Assembly (NCBI GenBank): GCA_900756495.1
Contig: CAAEKI010000088.1
Location: 1 to 26,917, forward strand
From: an uncultured Oscillospiraceae bacterium
GTDB lineage: Bacteria > Bacillota > Clostridia > Oscillospirales > Oscillospiraceae
Reading direction: 5' to 3'
Length of the DNA: 26,917 bases
Shown: positions 1-8,999 of the stretch, piece after piece
Layout of the letters: every line of letters starts with the position of its first letter
How positions within the stretch are numbered: the first letter of the stretch is position 1
Made by a program: the position numbers and the translations under genes
The notes under the pieces: generated by a model
The model's database searches: none
The model's input: the letters and a program-made list of their open reading frames with translations, nothing else
What the model was told of the DNA's origin: nothing

Positions 1-350
1 CCTACGCCATCCCCAAGGACGACCCCGCCCGTGGCGAGGTGATGGAGCGCTGTCTCCGGGAGGCCGCCGCCCCTCCCATGGAGATCCTGCGGCTGAGTTG
101 TCAGGCCATTGACCTCCATCAGGCCATGCTGGAAAAGGGCAGCTCCATGATGCTCTCCGACATCGGCACCGGCGTTGTCTTTTGCTGGAGTGCGCTTTAC
201 GGCGCTTTGCTGAACGTGAAGGTCAATACCAAGAGTATGTCAGACAGGGAATACGCCGGGGCCATGAACGCCGAGGCAGACGCACTGGCGGAGAAATACG
301 GGAAGATTGCCCGGCAGGTCTATGAGTCTGTAATGGGGAGGTATTCATAA
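1..350 (+). CDS. fchA: methenyltetrahydrofolate cyclohydrolase / cyclodeaminase-type protein, 3' part
   Basis: This is the C-terminal about 116 residues of a protein whose start lies before the window; the frame is open from base 3 and ends with TAA at 348-350. The all-helical sequence, with a SSMMLSDIGTGV stretch and the closing run of acidic and alanine-rich helix, is typical of the FTCD_C / FchA family. Members either deaminate formimino-THF or hydrolyse 5,10-methenyl-THF to 10-formyl-THF. It is followed after one base by folD and then by folC, so a stand-alone methenyl-THF cyclohydrolase (FchA) fits better than histidine degradation. The neighbouring FolD lacks cyclohydrolase residues, which supports this role. 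The active-site region is outside the window, so the choice between cyclohydrolase and cyclodeaminase rests on context. Confidence 0.85.
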   Translation, partial: YAIPKDDPARGEVMERCLREAAAPPMEILRLSCQAIDLHQAMLEKGSSMMLSDIGTGVVFCWSALYGALLNVKVNTKSMSDREYAGAMNAEADALAEKYGKIARQVYESVMGRYS

Positions 351-351
351 C

Positions 352-1200
352 ATGGCAGAGCTCTGGAAAGGGGCCCCGGCGGCCCAGTCCCTGACCGAGG
401 CCCTGGAGTTACGGACGGCGCGGCTGCGTGAAAACGGCATCACCCCAACCCTGGCCATCGTTCGGCTGGGGGAGCGGCCGGAGGACCTTGCCTACGAGCG
501 CGGGGCTCTCAGCCGCTGCGGCAAGGCAGGCGTAACGGTACGCCAATTCCTGCTGCCCGCGGACGCGGATCAAATCCATCTGCTGGAGATTCTCCAGCGA
601 ATCAACGGGGACAGCGGCATCCACGGCTGCCTGCTCTTCCGCCCCCTCCCTCCCCATATTGACGACGACGCGGTCCGCCAAGCCCTCTCTCCCGCCAAGG
701 ATGTGGACGGCATTACCGACGGCTCCCTGGCCGGCGTCTTCTCCGGCGCGTCTCTGGGCTTTCCTCCATGTACCGCGCAGGCCTGTCTGGAGCTGCTGCG
801 CCACTACGGCTGTTCTCCCGCCGGGAAACGGGTGGTTGTGGTAGGCCGCAGCCTGGTCATCGGCCGCCCGGTATCTATGCTTTTGCTCCGGGAGAACGCC
901 ACTGTCACTATCTGTCACACCAAAACCCGTGATATGGCCGCCCTGTGCAGGGAGGCCGATATTCTCATTGTGGCTGCCGGAAAGCCGGGCGTTGTGGATG
1001 CGTCTTTTGTCTCCCCTGGGCAGGTTATTCTGGATGTGGGGGTCAATGCGGCGCCTGACGGCAGACTGGTGGGCGATGTGGATTTCCCCGCAGTGGAACC
1101 CATTGTGGCCGCTATCACCCCAGTACCCGGCGGCGTAGGCGCTATGACCTCCACTGTGCTCTGTGCCCATGTGGTGGAGGCTGCGGAGAAGCTGCTATGA
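352..1200 (+). CDS. folD: methylenetetrahydrofolate dehydrogenase FolD, predicted to lack cyclohydrolase activity
   Basis: 282 residues, the normal FolD length. It should oxidise 5,10-methylene-THF to methenyl-THF with NAD(P)+ in the cytosol. The N-terminal folate domain retains the Tyr of the YxxxK signature (Tyr48) and the DVDG motif (117-120). The Rossmann part has VVVGRSLVIGRP near 162-173, and PGGVGAMT follows near 259-266. Two residues are abnormal. The catalytic Lys four places after Tyr48 (Lys56 in human MTHFD1) is Ala52, and the Gln of VQLPLP (Gln100 in human) is Phe96. Both are known to matter for cyclohydrolase chemistry, so this is probably a dehydrogenase only, complemented by the upstream fchA. 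Start: ATG 352, one base after the fchA stop, with GGGGAGG about 11 bases upstream. Its stop overlaps the folC start as ATGA. Confidence 0.93.
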   Translation: MAELWKGAPAAQSLTEALELRTARLRENGITPTLAIVRLGERPEDLAYERGALSRCGKAGVTVRQFLLPADADQIHLLEILQRINGDSGIHGCLLFRPLPPHIDDDAVRQALSPAKDVDGITDGSLAGVFSGASLGFPPCTAQACLELLRHYGCSPAGKRVVVVGRSLVIGRPVSMLLLRENATVTICHTKTRDMAALCREADILIVAAGKPGVVDASFVSPGQVILDVGVNAAPDGRLVGDVDFPAVEPIVAAITPVPGGVGAMTSTVLCAHVVEAAEKLL

Positions 1201-2468
1201 CAGGATTGGAAGCGATTTCTTATATCCACGGCTATTCATGGTTGGGCAGCCATCCCGGGCTCTCACGCACCCGTGAACTGCTGGATCGGCTGGGCAATCC
1301 CCATGAGGATCTAAATTTTGTCCATGTGGTGGGTACCAACGGCAAGGGTTCGACCAGTGCCTATCTGGATTCTGTCCTCCGGGCCGCCGGCTTCCGGACC
1401 GGCCTCTACACCTCCCCGTACCTGTCCCGCTTCCATGAGCGGATTCAGGTAGACGGGGTCCCTATCTCCGATGAGGAGTTGGGGACGGTCACCGAGTTGG
1501 TGCGTCCCCACGCCGAAGCTATGTCTGAGCATCCTACCGAGTTTGAGCTGGTCACCGCCGCGGCCCTTCTGCACTACCAGCGGACGGGCTGTGACATCGT
1601 TGTGCTGGAGGCCGGACTGGGCGGGCGGCTGGACTCCACCAACATCATCCCCGCCCCCGAGGCTGTGGCCGTCACCCGCATCGGCTTGGACCACATGGAG
1701 CAGCTGGGCCATACGGTGGAACAGATAGCCGGAGAGAAGGCCGGGGTAATCAAGGCCGGAACCTCCGCTGTCGTCTACGATCAGGAGCGGCCGGTCATGG
1801 AGGTCTTTGACCAGACGTGCCGAAGTGTGGGGGCCGCATACCGCCCCTGTGACTTCGCAGCGCTGCATACATTGGAGAACACGCTGGAAGGCCAGCGCTT
1901 CGACTACCGGGATTTCCGCAATCTGCACACTTCCCTGCTCGGCCTGCACCAGGAGAAGAACGCCGCGCTGGCGGCGGAGGTCATCCTGGCGCTGCGGGAG
2001 CGGGGATGGAATATCCCCGATGAGGCGGTACGGACCGGCCTCTCCTCCGCCCGCTGGCCGGGCCGCTTTGAGGTGCTCTCCCGCTCACCTTGGTTTATTG
2101 TGGACGGCGGACACAATCCCCAGTGCGCCCAGGCCGCCGCAGAGGCGCTGGAGCTGTATTTCCCAGGCCGAAAAATCGTTTTTCTGCTCGGTGTTCTGGC
2201 CGACAAGGACTATGTTGGTCTCGCCGATCAGCTTGCCCCTCTGGCCGCCGGCTTTGTCACCGTAACGCCGGACAGCCCACGGGCCCTGTCCGCAGAGCGG
2301 CTGGCACAGGCGCTGCGCGATCGATATGCGCTTTCCGCCCTCCCCTGCTCCACTGTGGAAGAGGGCGTTGCACAGGCTTTGGCGCTGGCAGGCACGGACG
2401 GCGTCGCCTGTGCTCTGGGCTCTCTCTACATGACCGGAAAAATCCGGGCCTGCTTCGGGCCCGTTTAA
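1197..2468 (+). CDS. folC: bifunctional folylpolyglutamate synthase / dihydrofolate synthase
   Basis: 423 residues, usual for FolC. It adds glutamate to dihydropteroate or to reduced folates in an ATP-dependent reaction, which keeps folates in the cell. The P-loop GTNGKGS is at residues 46-52. A SPYLSRFHERI segment follows, then LEAGLGGRLDSTN in the Mur-ligase-like ATPase domain, and DGGHNPQ near 304-310 at the start of the C-terminal domain. The ATG overlaps the folD stop by four bases (ATGA), which suggests translational coupling within the fchA-folD-folC unit. Whether it has both activities cannot be decided from sequence alone. Confidence 0.95.
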   Translation: MTGLEAISYIHGYSWLGSHPGLSRTRELLDRLGNPHEDLNFVHVVGTNGKGSTSAYLDSVLRAAGFRTGLYTSPYLSRFHERIQVDGVPISDEELGTVTELVRPHAEAMSEHPTEFELVTAAALLHYQRTGCDIVVLEAGLGGRLDSTNIIPAPEAVAVTRIGLDHMEQLGHTVEQIAGEKAGVIKAGTSAVVYDQERPVMEVFDQTCRSVGAAYRPCDFAALHTLENTLEGQRFDYRDFRNLHTSLLGLHQEKNAALAAEVILALRERGWNIPDEAVRTGLSSARWPGRFEVLSRSPWFIVDGGHNPQCAQAAAEALELYFPGRKIVFLLGVLADKDYVGLADQLAPLAAGFVTVTPDSPRALSAERLAQALRDRYALSALPCSTVEEGVAQALALAGTDGVACALGSLYMTGKIRACFGPV

Positions 2469-2513
2469 ATAAAAATAAAATAAGGCCGGGCCTTGTGGCA
2501 AACAAGGTCAGAA

Positions 2514-2615
2514 TGACAGAGTAGGAACTGGCGCGTCAAGTGCCGGCGGATGGGAGGTTGCCGCCGGACGAAGAGCTTCCCCGGAGGCTCGCGGTGCCGT
2601 TCCGCATCCGCTGCC
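2514..2615 (+). promoter_or_regulatory. tetrahydrofolate (THF) riboswitch
   Basis: The folC-folT gap carries the conserved words of the THF riboswitch in the right order: AGAGTAG, GCGTCAAGTG, GGGAGGTTGCC, GACGAAGAG, GCGGTG and CGCATCCGCT. The helices can be drawn. GGAAC (2524-2528) pairs with GTTCC (2599-2603). CCGGCGG pairs with CCGCCGG around the GGGA.GTTG loop. GAGCTTC pairs with GAGGCTC. A short CAG/CTG closing stem fits the ends. This family senses reduced folates and normally switches off folate transport or synthesis genes. Here it precedes folT, a textbook target. Confidence 0.92.
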
Positions 2616-2633
2616 ACTGGGGAAGTATTGCTT

Positions 2634-2660
2634 CCTTTCGTGGCAAGGCCGCGAAAGGAG
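2634..2660 (+). promoter_or_regulatory. hairpin sequestering the folT ribosome-binding site
   Basis: CCTTTCGTGG (2634-2643) pairs over all ten positions, one of them G.U, with CCGCGAAAGG (2649-2658) around a five-base loop. The 3' arm contains most of the AAAGGAG (2654-2660) that would serve folT, and no T-run follows. This looks like the expression platform of the THF riboswitch acting on translation, not termination. An overlapping alternative helix, GGAAG (2621-2625) with CTTCC (2631-2635), would open the outer pairs of this hairpin. That makes it a candidate anti-sequestor; the switching order is inferred. Confidence 0.75.
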
Positions 2661-2673
2661 TATATGATTTTAT

Positions 2674-3204
2674 ATGAAGACAAGACAATTGGCCCTCGAC
2701 GCCATGCTGGCCGCTATGTGCGCGGTTTTGGGCGCGGTATCCCTGGATTTTGGAAATCTGAAGGTCACTTTGGAGAGCCTGCCCATTATTTTAGGCGCCG
2801 CGATGTTCGGTCCCCTGGACGGAGTCGCAATCGGCTTTGTGGGCACCTTCATCTACCAGCTTCTGCGCTATGGCGTCTCCGTCACCACTCTGCTGTGGAT
2901 GCTGCCTTACTGTGTATGCGGCCTGATTGTGGGCTGGTATGCGAAGCGGCACGACTGCGGCCGTCCCTCTGCCAAGACGCTGTGCATCGTGGTCGCCGCA
3001 GAGCTTGCGGTAACCGCCCTGAATACCGGCGTACTCTATATTGACAGTCTGGTCTATGGCTACTACTCGGCAGTCTATGTGTTCGGTACGCTGCTCCCCA
3101 GACTGATCCTCTGTGTGTGCAAGGCACTGGTTATGGGCGCCGTTCTGCCTATGCTGGTTAGTGCCCTGCGGCGCGTCGGCTTTTCTGTCGCTAAAAGCCG
3201 CTGA
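2674..3204 (+). CDS. folT: folate ECF transporter S component
   Basis: 176 residues, very hydrophobic, with about five or six membrane segments, as in ECF S components. The N-terminal part has LESLPIILGAAMFGP. The later TALNTGVLYIDSL region and the short basic tail match FolT-type folate-specific subunits. It would bind folate outside the membrane and work with the shared EcfA-A'-T energy-coupling module, which is not in this window. The THF riboswitch directly upstream supports the folate assignment. ATG 2674 is chosen because the frame matches the S component. The SD AAAGGAG ends 13 bases upstream, a longer gap than usual, and is buried in a hairpin, consistent with regulated translation. 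Confidence 0.92.
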   Translation: MKTRQLALDAMLAAMCAVLGAVSLDFGNLKVTLESLPIILGAAMFGPLDGVAIGFVGTFIYQLLRYGVSVTTLLWMLPYCVCGLIVGWYAKRHDCGRPSAKTLCIVVAAELAVTALNTGVLYIDSLVYGYYSAVYVFGTLLPRLILCVCKALVMGAVLPMLVSALRRVGFSVAKSR

Positions 3205-3294
3205 AACTGCTCCGGCGCTCTTACTGTCCGCAGAGGCCCTCCCTCCCCTGCGCTATTTTTCCAATAAAATAATTTTATTCCCCGTCACAGATCA

Positions 3295-3344
3295 CAGAGG
3301 GAGCGCGGAGTGAATTCCGCGCTCCCTCTGTATTTGTTCTGTTT
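3295..3344 (+). terminator. intrinsic terminator after folT
   Basis: A perfect 15-bp stem, 3295-3309 paired with 3316-3330, has a six-base loop and is followed by a T-rich tract (TATTTGTTCTGTTT). It ends the folate unit. Confidence 0.93.
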
Positions 3345-3571
3345 GCTTTCTTCGCTTCTGCTTATTCTATGAAAAATTGAGTCAAACTTTAATCAGATCA
3401 CCCAACTCCGCCCAAAGTCAGAGAGTGCGGCAAGCAGCCTTGGGAGTTGCCCATCTTGATTACCATAGCGAAAAATCAAGCAGGGTGTTAATGGCAGCGT
3501 ACAAAGTCCGCCGTTCATCTCAACCATTGACACTCCTGACCTAAGTTGCTGCCTCCCCGTTAATCCCGGAT

Positions 3572-3733
3572 TTACGATGTTACTATCGGCTTTCCCTCTT
3601 TGTCAAGTAATGGTGTAAAGCCCGCTGCACTTCCGTTTCTATGAAACACATAATTTACGCCTGTTTCTGTGTCAATCCAGATTTCAACCACATCAATCGT
3701 ACCTTGTTGATAAACTCTCTTAAAACGATCCAT
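3572..3733 (-). CDS. DUF6440-type small protein
   Basis: A 53-residue protein. The core has IDTETGVNY (20-28), then a Gly/Ala-rich turn and FTPLLDKEGKPIVT (39-52). This TGVNYxF...G.TPLLDxxGKP pattern is what I associate with the DUF6440 family of small Firmicute proteins of unknown function, often found in mobile or accessory DNA. The ATG at 3731-3733 is preceded on the minus strand by a good SD, GGAGAGAGGG, about six bases away. It lies 24 bases after the stop of the next upstream minus-strand open frame. No signal peptide or membrane segment is present. The family assignment is from memory of the motif. Confidence 0.72.
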   Translation of the reverse strand: MDRFKRVYQQGTIDVVEIWIDTETGVNYVFHRNGSAAGFTPLLDKEGKPIVTS

Positions 3734-3757
3734 AAATATCCCTCTCTCCATTTAGAT

Positions 3758-4006
3758 TTATCGCTCTGCTATTAGAAAATAGTATATCATAGACCTTCGT
3801 ATAAATCTACTCTTTACCACCTCTCCCAAAAGACTGCCGTATCTGTTTTGAGGCTTTTTCACCTTCTCCCGTAAGTAATGGCTCCCACCGCCGCAGAGCT
3901 TCCACCAGCTTTGCTCCATCTCATAATGAAAGCGCAAAGAAAGACAAGCAAAGCCGTCCTGCTTGAACTTGTCGTTCAGCAGAGCGTTTTGCTTGTCCTC
4001 TTGTGA
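3758..4006 (-). pseudogene. unidentified protein-like open frame lacking a start, probable remnant
   Basis: The minus strand is open for 82 codons between a TAG at 4007-4009 and the TAA at 3758-3760. The product reads like a real protein tail: a KFKQDGF segment, then HYEMEQSWWKLCGGG, then a basic HYLREKVKKPQNRYG segment. There is no good start codon or SD near its 5' end, so it may be the 3' fragment of a gene lost by deletion. It precedes the DUF6440 gene on the same strand. I do not recognise the family, and spurious coding cannot be ruled out. Confidence 0.35.
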
Positions 4007-4116
4007 CTATTCTCTTGAGCATAACGGGCGGACACGAATCGTATCAATCCAGTATCAAGCGCCATATAGGCGGGCAAAAGAGCCTGTATTTATACATGGT
4101 TGCGCCGTTTCACGCG

Positions 4117-5658
4117 TCATTCCCACTCGATGGTCGCGGGCGGCTTGCTGGTGATGTCATAGACAATACGGTTAATGCCGGGAACTTCGTTGACAATTCT
4201 GACGCTGATTTTATCCAGCACGTCATACGGGATACGCGCCCAATCGGCGGTCATGAAGTCGCTGGTAGTCACAGCCCGCAGCGCCAGGGTGTAGTCATAG
4301 GTACGGCCGTCTCCCATGACTCCTACACTGCGGGTATTGGTGAGCACCGCAAAATATTGGTTGATATTCCTGTCCTCCCCTGCCGCGGCAATCTCCGCGC
4401 GGTAGATGGCATCGGCCTCCCGCAGAATATCCAGCTTCTCCTTGGTCAGGTCGCCTATGACCCGAATCGCAAGCCCCGGCCCTGGGAAGGGCTGCCGCAT
4501 GACCAGGTACTCTGGCAGGCCCAGCTCCCGGCCCAGTTGGCGGACCTCATCCTTGAACAAAAGCCTCAAGGGCTCAATGATCTCCTTAAAGTCCACATAG
4601 TCTGGCAGGCCGCCCACATTGTGGTGGGACTTGATAACAGCGGCATCTCCGCTTCCCGACTCAATCACATCAGGATAAATCGTTCCTTGGGCCAGGAAAT
4701 CCACAGCGCCGATCTTCTTGGCCTCCTCTTCGAAGACGCGGATAAATTCCTCGCCGATAATCTTTCTCTTGCGCTCAGGCTCGGCCTCCCCGGCCAGCTT
4801 GAGGAGAAAACGGGTCTCAGCGTCCACCCGGATAAAATTCAGATCCCACTTGGAAAAGGCGGCCTCCACCTCGTCTCCCTCATCCTTGCGCATGAGACCG
4901 TGATCTACAAAGACACAGGTGAGCTGCCTGCCGATGGCCTCAGCCAAAAGGGCGGCACAGACTGAGGAATCCACGCCGCCGGAGAGGGCGAGCAGCACCT
5001 TGCCGTCCCCCACCTTCTCCCGGATGTCACGGACGGAGGCCTTCAAAAAATCCCCCATGGTCCAATCTCCGGCTGCCCCACAGACCGCATAGAGAAAGTT
5101 ATGAATCATATCTACTCCATGCTCGGTGTGGTTCACCTCAGGGTGGTACTGTACGCCATAAAATCCCCGTGCCTCATCAGCGATTGCGGCATTTGGGCAG
5201 GCATCGGTGTGGGCGGTAAGCGCAAAGCCGGGAGGTACCTGCTCCATATAGTCTCCGTGGCTCATCCAGGATACCCCGCAGGCTGGCAGTCCGTGGAAAA
5301 GAGGACTGCCGGTGTTGTAGTAGGTCAGGGTTTTTCCATACTCCCGTGCAGTGTCCTCCTGGGCGGGGACAACCCGTCCACCCAGGGTCTGAGCCATGAG
5401 CTGGCAGCCGTAGCAAATCCCCAGCACAGGAATCCCCAGCTCAAAAACAGCAGGATCCACCCTGGGAGCGGACGCCTCATAGACACTGTTGGGCCCGCCC
5501 GTGAAGATAAGCCCAATAGGCTCCATAGCCTTCAGCTCATCCAGAGGAGTCGTGTAGGGCTTTACCTCGCAGTATACCCCGCACTCACGAACCCGGCGGG
5601 CAATGAGCTGGTTGTACTGGCCGCCAAAATCCAAGACAATGACAGTCTGATGGGACAT
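4117..5658 (-). CDS. guaA: GMP synthase (glutamine-hydrolysing)
   Basis: 513 residues, full length. It converts XMP to GMP using ATP and ammonia from glutamine, the last step of guanine nucleotide synthesis, in the cytosol. The N-terminal class I glutamine amidotransferase domain has nucleophile Cys82 in GICYGCQ and the His172/Glu174 pair in YHPEV. The ATP pyrophosphatase P-loop SGGVDSS is at 226-232, and the dimerisation domain ends in the family's PPATIEWE tail. The start ATG 5658 has an AGAGAGGAAG SD about eight bases upstream. It follows carB by 44 bases on the same strand, so it is likely the last gene of carA-carB-guaA. I found no clear terminator downstream. Confidence 0.97.
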   Translation of the reverse strand: MSHQTVIVLDFGGQYNQLIARRVRECGVYCEVKPYTTPLDELKAMEPIGLIFTGGPNSVYEASAPRVDPAVFELGIPVLGICYGCQLMAQTLGGRVVPAQEDTAREYGKTLTYYNTGSPLFHGLPACGVSWMSHGDYMEQVPPGFALTAHTDACPNAAIADEARGFYGVQYHPEVNHTEHGVDMIHNFLYAVCGAAGDWTMGDFLKASVRDIREKVGDGKVLLALSGGVDSSVCAALLAEAIGRQLTCVFVDHGLMRKDEGDEVEAAFSKWDLNFIRVDAETRFLLKLAGEAEPERKRKIIGEEFIRVFEEEAKKIGAVDFLAQGTIYPDVIESGSGDAAVIKSHHNVGGLPDYVDFKEIIEPLRLLFKDEVRQLGRELGLPEYLVMRQPFPGPGLAIRVIGDLTKEKLDILREADAIYRAEIAAAGEDRNINQYFAVLTNTRSVGVMGDGRTYDYTLALRAVTTSDFMTADWARIPYDVLDKISVRIVNEVPGINRIVYDITSKPPATIEWE

Positions 5659-5702
5659 AGTTGGTCTTCCTCTCTACGGTGGGAAGTTCTCCCTTCCCCG
5701 CG

Positions 5703-8700
5703 CTAAATCTCAGTAATATCAATCGGGCGCAGATCGGCGCTCCGCCCCTGGGTGCGGACGGTAAGCATGGCCCGTGCGGTATCGATGGCTGTAACACAGC
5801 CCACAGAGTGCTCCACGGCGGAGCGGCGGATTTTAAAGCCGTCTGTATCGTGCTTCCGTCCCCGCGTAGGCGTGTTGATGATGAGGTCTACCGATCCGGA
5901 GGCGATCATGTCCAGAATATTCGGGTGCGCTTCTGAGACGCGGGCCACCCTGCGGCACTCCACGCCGGCCGCCTCCAAGGCATCGGCAGTGCCGGAGGTA
6001 GCCAGGATCTCGATATCCATATCGGCAAAGGCCCTTGCAATGCCCACAATCTCTTCCTTATCCTCATCCTTCACCGTGATGATGATACGCCCACCCTTCT
6101 TGGGCGCCTTCATGTTGGCCCCCTTAAAGGCCTTCAGCAGAGCCTGTGGGAAGGATTCAGCCAGGCCCAGGCACTCGCCGGTGGACTTCATCTCGGGTCC
6201 CAAGCCGGTATCCACGTCGGTCAGCTTCTCAAAGGAGAACACGGGCATCTTGACGGCATAATACTTGGCCTCGGGATAGATACCTGTACCGTAGCCCAGA
6301 TCCTTCAGCTTGCTGCCCAGCATCACCTTGGTTGCCAAATCGATAATGGGCACACCGGTGACTTTGGAGATATAGGGAATGGTCCGGGAGGAGCGGGGAT
6401 TGACCTCGATAACATAGACCACGTCGTTGTAGATAACAAATTGAATGTTTACAAGGCCGATGACCCCCAGTGCCCTGGACAGGTCCCTGGTATAGCGGAG
6501 CATGGTCTGCTTGTGCTTCTCCTCAATATGGAGGGGGGGATAGACCGAAATGGAGTCGCCCGAGTGGACGCCGGCTCGCTCCACATGCTCCATGATACCG
6601 GGGATCAGGACATCCTCGCCGTCAAAAACGCCGTCCACCTCCACCTCGCGGCCCATCAGGTACTTATCCACCAGAATAGGATGCTCCTGCACCGTCTGAT
6701 TGATGATACGCATAAAATCGGTGATATTGCGGTCGTTGTAGGCGATCTCCATCCCCTGGCCGCCCAGCACGTAGGAGGGCCGGACCAGCACGGGATAGCC
6801 CACCTCGTGGGCGGCCGCAATGGCCTCCTCGGCGGTAAAGACCGTCTTGCCTGCGGCCCTTGGAATGTTGCATGCGTTGAGGATCGCGTCAAACCGCTCC
6901 CGGTCTTCGGCGGCGTCCACGCCGTCGGCGGGGGTTCCCAGGATGGGGACCCCCATGTCGGTGAGCGCCTGGGCCAGCTTGATGGCGGTCTGTCCGCCGA
7001 ACTGGACCACCGCGCCCATAGGCTTCTCCAGCTCCACCACGGCCTCCACATCCTCGGGGGTCAGAGGCTCAAAATAGAGCTTGTCGGCCACGTCGAAGTC
7101 AGTAGAGACGGTCTCGGGGTTGTTGTTGATGATGATGGTCTCATAGCCCAATCGCTTAAAGGCCCAGACCGAGTGTACCGAGCAGTAGTCGAACTCAATG
7201 CCCTGGCCAATGCGGATGGGACCGGAGCCCAGCACCAAGACCTTTTTCCTGGGAACAGAGTCCTCAGCCCGGTGGGCATTCGCGCCGGCAGCAGACAGAA
7301 AAGGCGCCTCAGGAATGCCGGGGGCCAGCTCTCCCACTGAGGGGAGCTGAAGGGGCTCTGCAGCCTCATTCTCCTGATCATAGGTGGAGTAATAGTAGGG
7401 GGTCTGTGCCTCGAACTCGGCGGCGCAGGTGTCTACCATTTTAAAGGCCGGTATAATGCCGAAGCTCTCCCGCAGAGCCTTAATCTCTTTGGGCTGCCTG
7501 CCGGAGAGCGCGGCAATCCACGCGTCGGAAAAGCCCATCTCCTTGGCCTGCCGCAGGGTGTCGCTGTCCAAACGGCCATGGTCCAGGCTGTCCTCCATGT
7601 CCACGATATTCTTCAGGCGATCCAGGAACCAGAGGTCGTACTTGGTGATCTTGTTGATCTTCTCCGGAGAGAAGCCCCGGCGCAGGGCCTCGGCCACCAC
7701 AAAAATGCGCTGGTCATCGATATTGACGAGGCGCTCCTCGATCTCCTCGGTGTAGGCCTCGTCCAGGCCGGGCAGCCGCAGGGACTTGACCGGCAGTTCC
7801 AGGCCCCGAATGGCTTTCATCAGCGCCCCCTCAAAGGAGTTGCCGATAGCCATGACCTCGCCGGTGGCCTTCATCTGAGTGCCCAGGGTGCGGCTGGCGG
7901 TGGTGAACTTGTCAAAGGGCAGACGGGGAATTTTCAGCACACAGTAGTCCACCGCAGGTTCGAAGCAGGCCGTGGTCTTCCCGGTGACGGCGTTGGGGAT
8001 TTCGTCCAGAGTATAGCCCAGCGAGACCTTTGCGGCCACTTTGGCGATGGGATAACCTGTGGCCTTGGATGCCAAGGCAGAAGAGCGGCTTACCCGGGGA
8101 TTGACCTCGATAACGGCATACTCAAAGGAGTTGGGCTCCAGGGCGAACTGGACGTTGCATCCCCCCTCAATCTCCAGAGCGGAGATGATGTCCAGTGCGG
8201 AGGAGCGAAGCATCTGGTACTCCCGGTTGGCCAGAGTCTGCGTAGGAGCCACCACGATGGAGTCGCCGGTGTGGACGCCCACCGGGTCCACGTTCTCCAT
8301 AGAGCAGATGGTAATGACGTTGCCGATGCGATCCCGCATCACCTCGAATTCGATCTCCTTCCAGCCGGAGATACACCGCTCGATGAGAACCTGGCCCACC
8401 CGCGAGAGGTGTATGCCCCGGTCTGCGATCTCCCGCAGGGAGGGCTCGTCGTAGGCGATGCCGCCGCCGGTCCCGCCCAGGGTATAGGCGGGGCGGACGA
8501 TGACGGGGTAGCCAATGGAGGCGGCGAAGCTCACCGCGTCCTCCACGCTCTCCACGACGTCGGAGACCACGCAGGGCTGGCCGATCTCTTCCATGGCGTC
8601 CTTGAATCCCTGGCGGTCTTCCGCCTTTCGGATGGACTCGGGGCTGGTGCCCAGCAGACGCACGCCGTACTGCTCCAGCACGCCCTCTTCATGGAGCGTC

Positions 8701-8999
8701 ATGGCCAGGTTCAGGCCAGTCTGGCCGCCCAGAGTGGGCAGGATGGAGTCGGGGCGCTCCTTCTCGATGACCTGGGTGACGCTGGCAATGTTCAGCGGTT
8801 CAATATACACATGGTCGGCGATGTCCTTATCGGTCATAATGGTTGCTGGGTTGGAGTTGACCAGCACCACCTCTACGCCCTCCTCCTTGAGGGCGCGGCA
8901 GGCCTGGGTGCCCGCGTAGTCAAACTCGGCGGCCTGGCCGATGACGATTGGGCCGCTGCCCAGCACCAGGACCTTTTTGATATCCGGATTCTTCGGCAT
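5703..8999 (-). CDS. carB: carbamoyl-phosphate synthase large subunit
   Basis: 1098 residues. It makes carbamoyl phosphate from bicarbonate, ammonia delivered by CarA, and two ATP, feeding pyrimidine and arginine synthesis. Two homologous ATP-grasp halves are visible. The first begins with [20 protein letters not shown] (11-30) and the second with [19 protein letters not shown] (from about 587). An MGS-like allosteric domain lies at the C-terminus. It is about 25 residues longer than the E. coli protein, mostly from a Pro/Ala/Glu-rich insert at about 546-581 between the oligomerisation domain and the second half. The carA stop and carB start share one base (TAATG), indicating coupled translation. 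Confidence 0.97.
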   Translation of the reverse strand: MPKNPDIKKVLVLGSGPIVIGQAAEFDYAGTQACRALKEEGVEVVLVNSNPATIMTDKDIADHVYIEPLNIASVTQVIEKERPDSILPTLGGQTGLNLAMTLHEEGVLEQYGVRLLGTSPESIRKAEDRQGFKDAMEEIGQPCVVSDVVESVEDAVSFAASIGYPVIVRPAYTLGGTGGGIAYDEPSLREIADRGIHLSRVGQVLIERCISGWKEIEFEVMRDRIGNVITICSMENVDPVGVHTGDSIVVAPTQTLANREYQMLRSSALDIISALEIEGGCNVQFALEPNSFEYAVIEVNPRVSRSSALASKATGYPIAKVAAKVSLGYTLDEIPNAVTGKTTACFEPAVDYCVLKIPRLPFDKFTTASRTLGTQMKATGEVMAIGNSFEGALMKAIRGLELPVKSLRLPGLDEAYTEEIEERLVNIDDQRIFVVAEALRRGFSPEKINKITKYDLWFLDRLKNIVDMEDSLDHGRLDSDTLRQAKEMGFSDAWIAALSGRQPKEIKALRESFGIIPAFKMVDTCAAEFEAQTPYYYSTYDQENEAAEPLQLPSVGELAPGIPEAPFLSAAGANAHRAEDSVPRKKVLVLGSGPIRIGQGIEFDYCSVHSVWAFKRLGYETIIINNNPETVSTDFDVADKLYFEPLTPEDVEAVVELEKPMGAVVQFGGQTAIKLAQALTDMGVPILGTPADGVDAAEDRERFDAILNACNIPRAAGKTVFTAEEAIAAAHEVGYPVLVRPSYVLGGQGMEIAYNDRNITDFMRIINQTVQEHPILVDKYLMGREVEVDGVFDGEDVLIPGIMEHVERAGVHSGDSISVYPPLHIEEKHKQTMLRYTRDLSRALGVIGLVNIQFVIYNDVVYVIEVNPRSSRTIPYISKVTGVPIIDLATKVMLGSKLKDLGYGTGIYPEAKYYAVKMPVFSFEKLTDVDTGLGPEMKSTGECLGLAESFPQALLKAFKGANMKAPKKGGRIIITVKDEDKEEIVGIARAFADMDIEILATSGTADALEAAGVECRRVARVSEAHPNILDMIASGSVDLIINTPTRGRKHDTDGFKIRRSAVEHSVGCVTAIDTARAMLTVRTQGRSADLRPIDITEI

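Larger units (their letters stand above)
3345..4116. other. AT-richer, gene-poor islet with small minus-strand reading frames
   Basis: About 770 bases of visibly lower GC separate the folT terminator from the guaA 3' end. I see one convincing small gene (3572-3733, -), one protein-like open frame without a clear start (3758-4006, -), and a 44-residue frame on the same strand (3393-3527, starting ATG at 3527) that I cannot identify. The heptamer GTATCAA occurs twice in a 19-base span near 4040. No inverted terminal repeats, transposase or clear guaA terminator was recognised. The strand bias and base composition suggest acquired or decaying DNA, which is inference. Confidence 0.5.

Noticed and set aside
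2482..2507. Hairpins AAGGC/GCCTT and CCTTGT/ACAAGG after folC as a terminator
   Set aside because: They overlap each other and no T-run follows on the + strand; transcription must pass here if the riboswitch is made from the folC side. The T-rich side is on the minus strand, where no gene ends.
4003..4965. 320-codon + strand open frame opposite guaA
   Set aside because: guaA is complete on the minus strand; the + frame has no family motifs or SD and runs across the guaA stop into the AT-rich islet.
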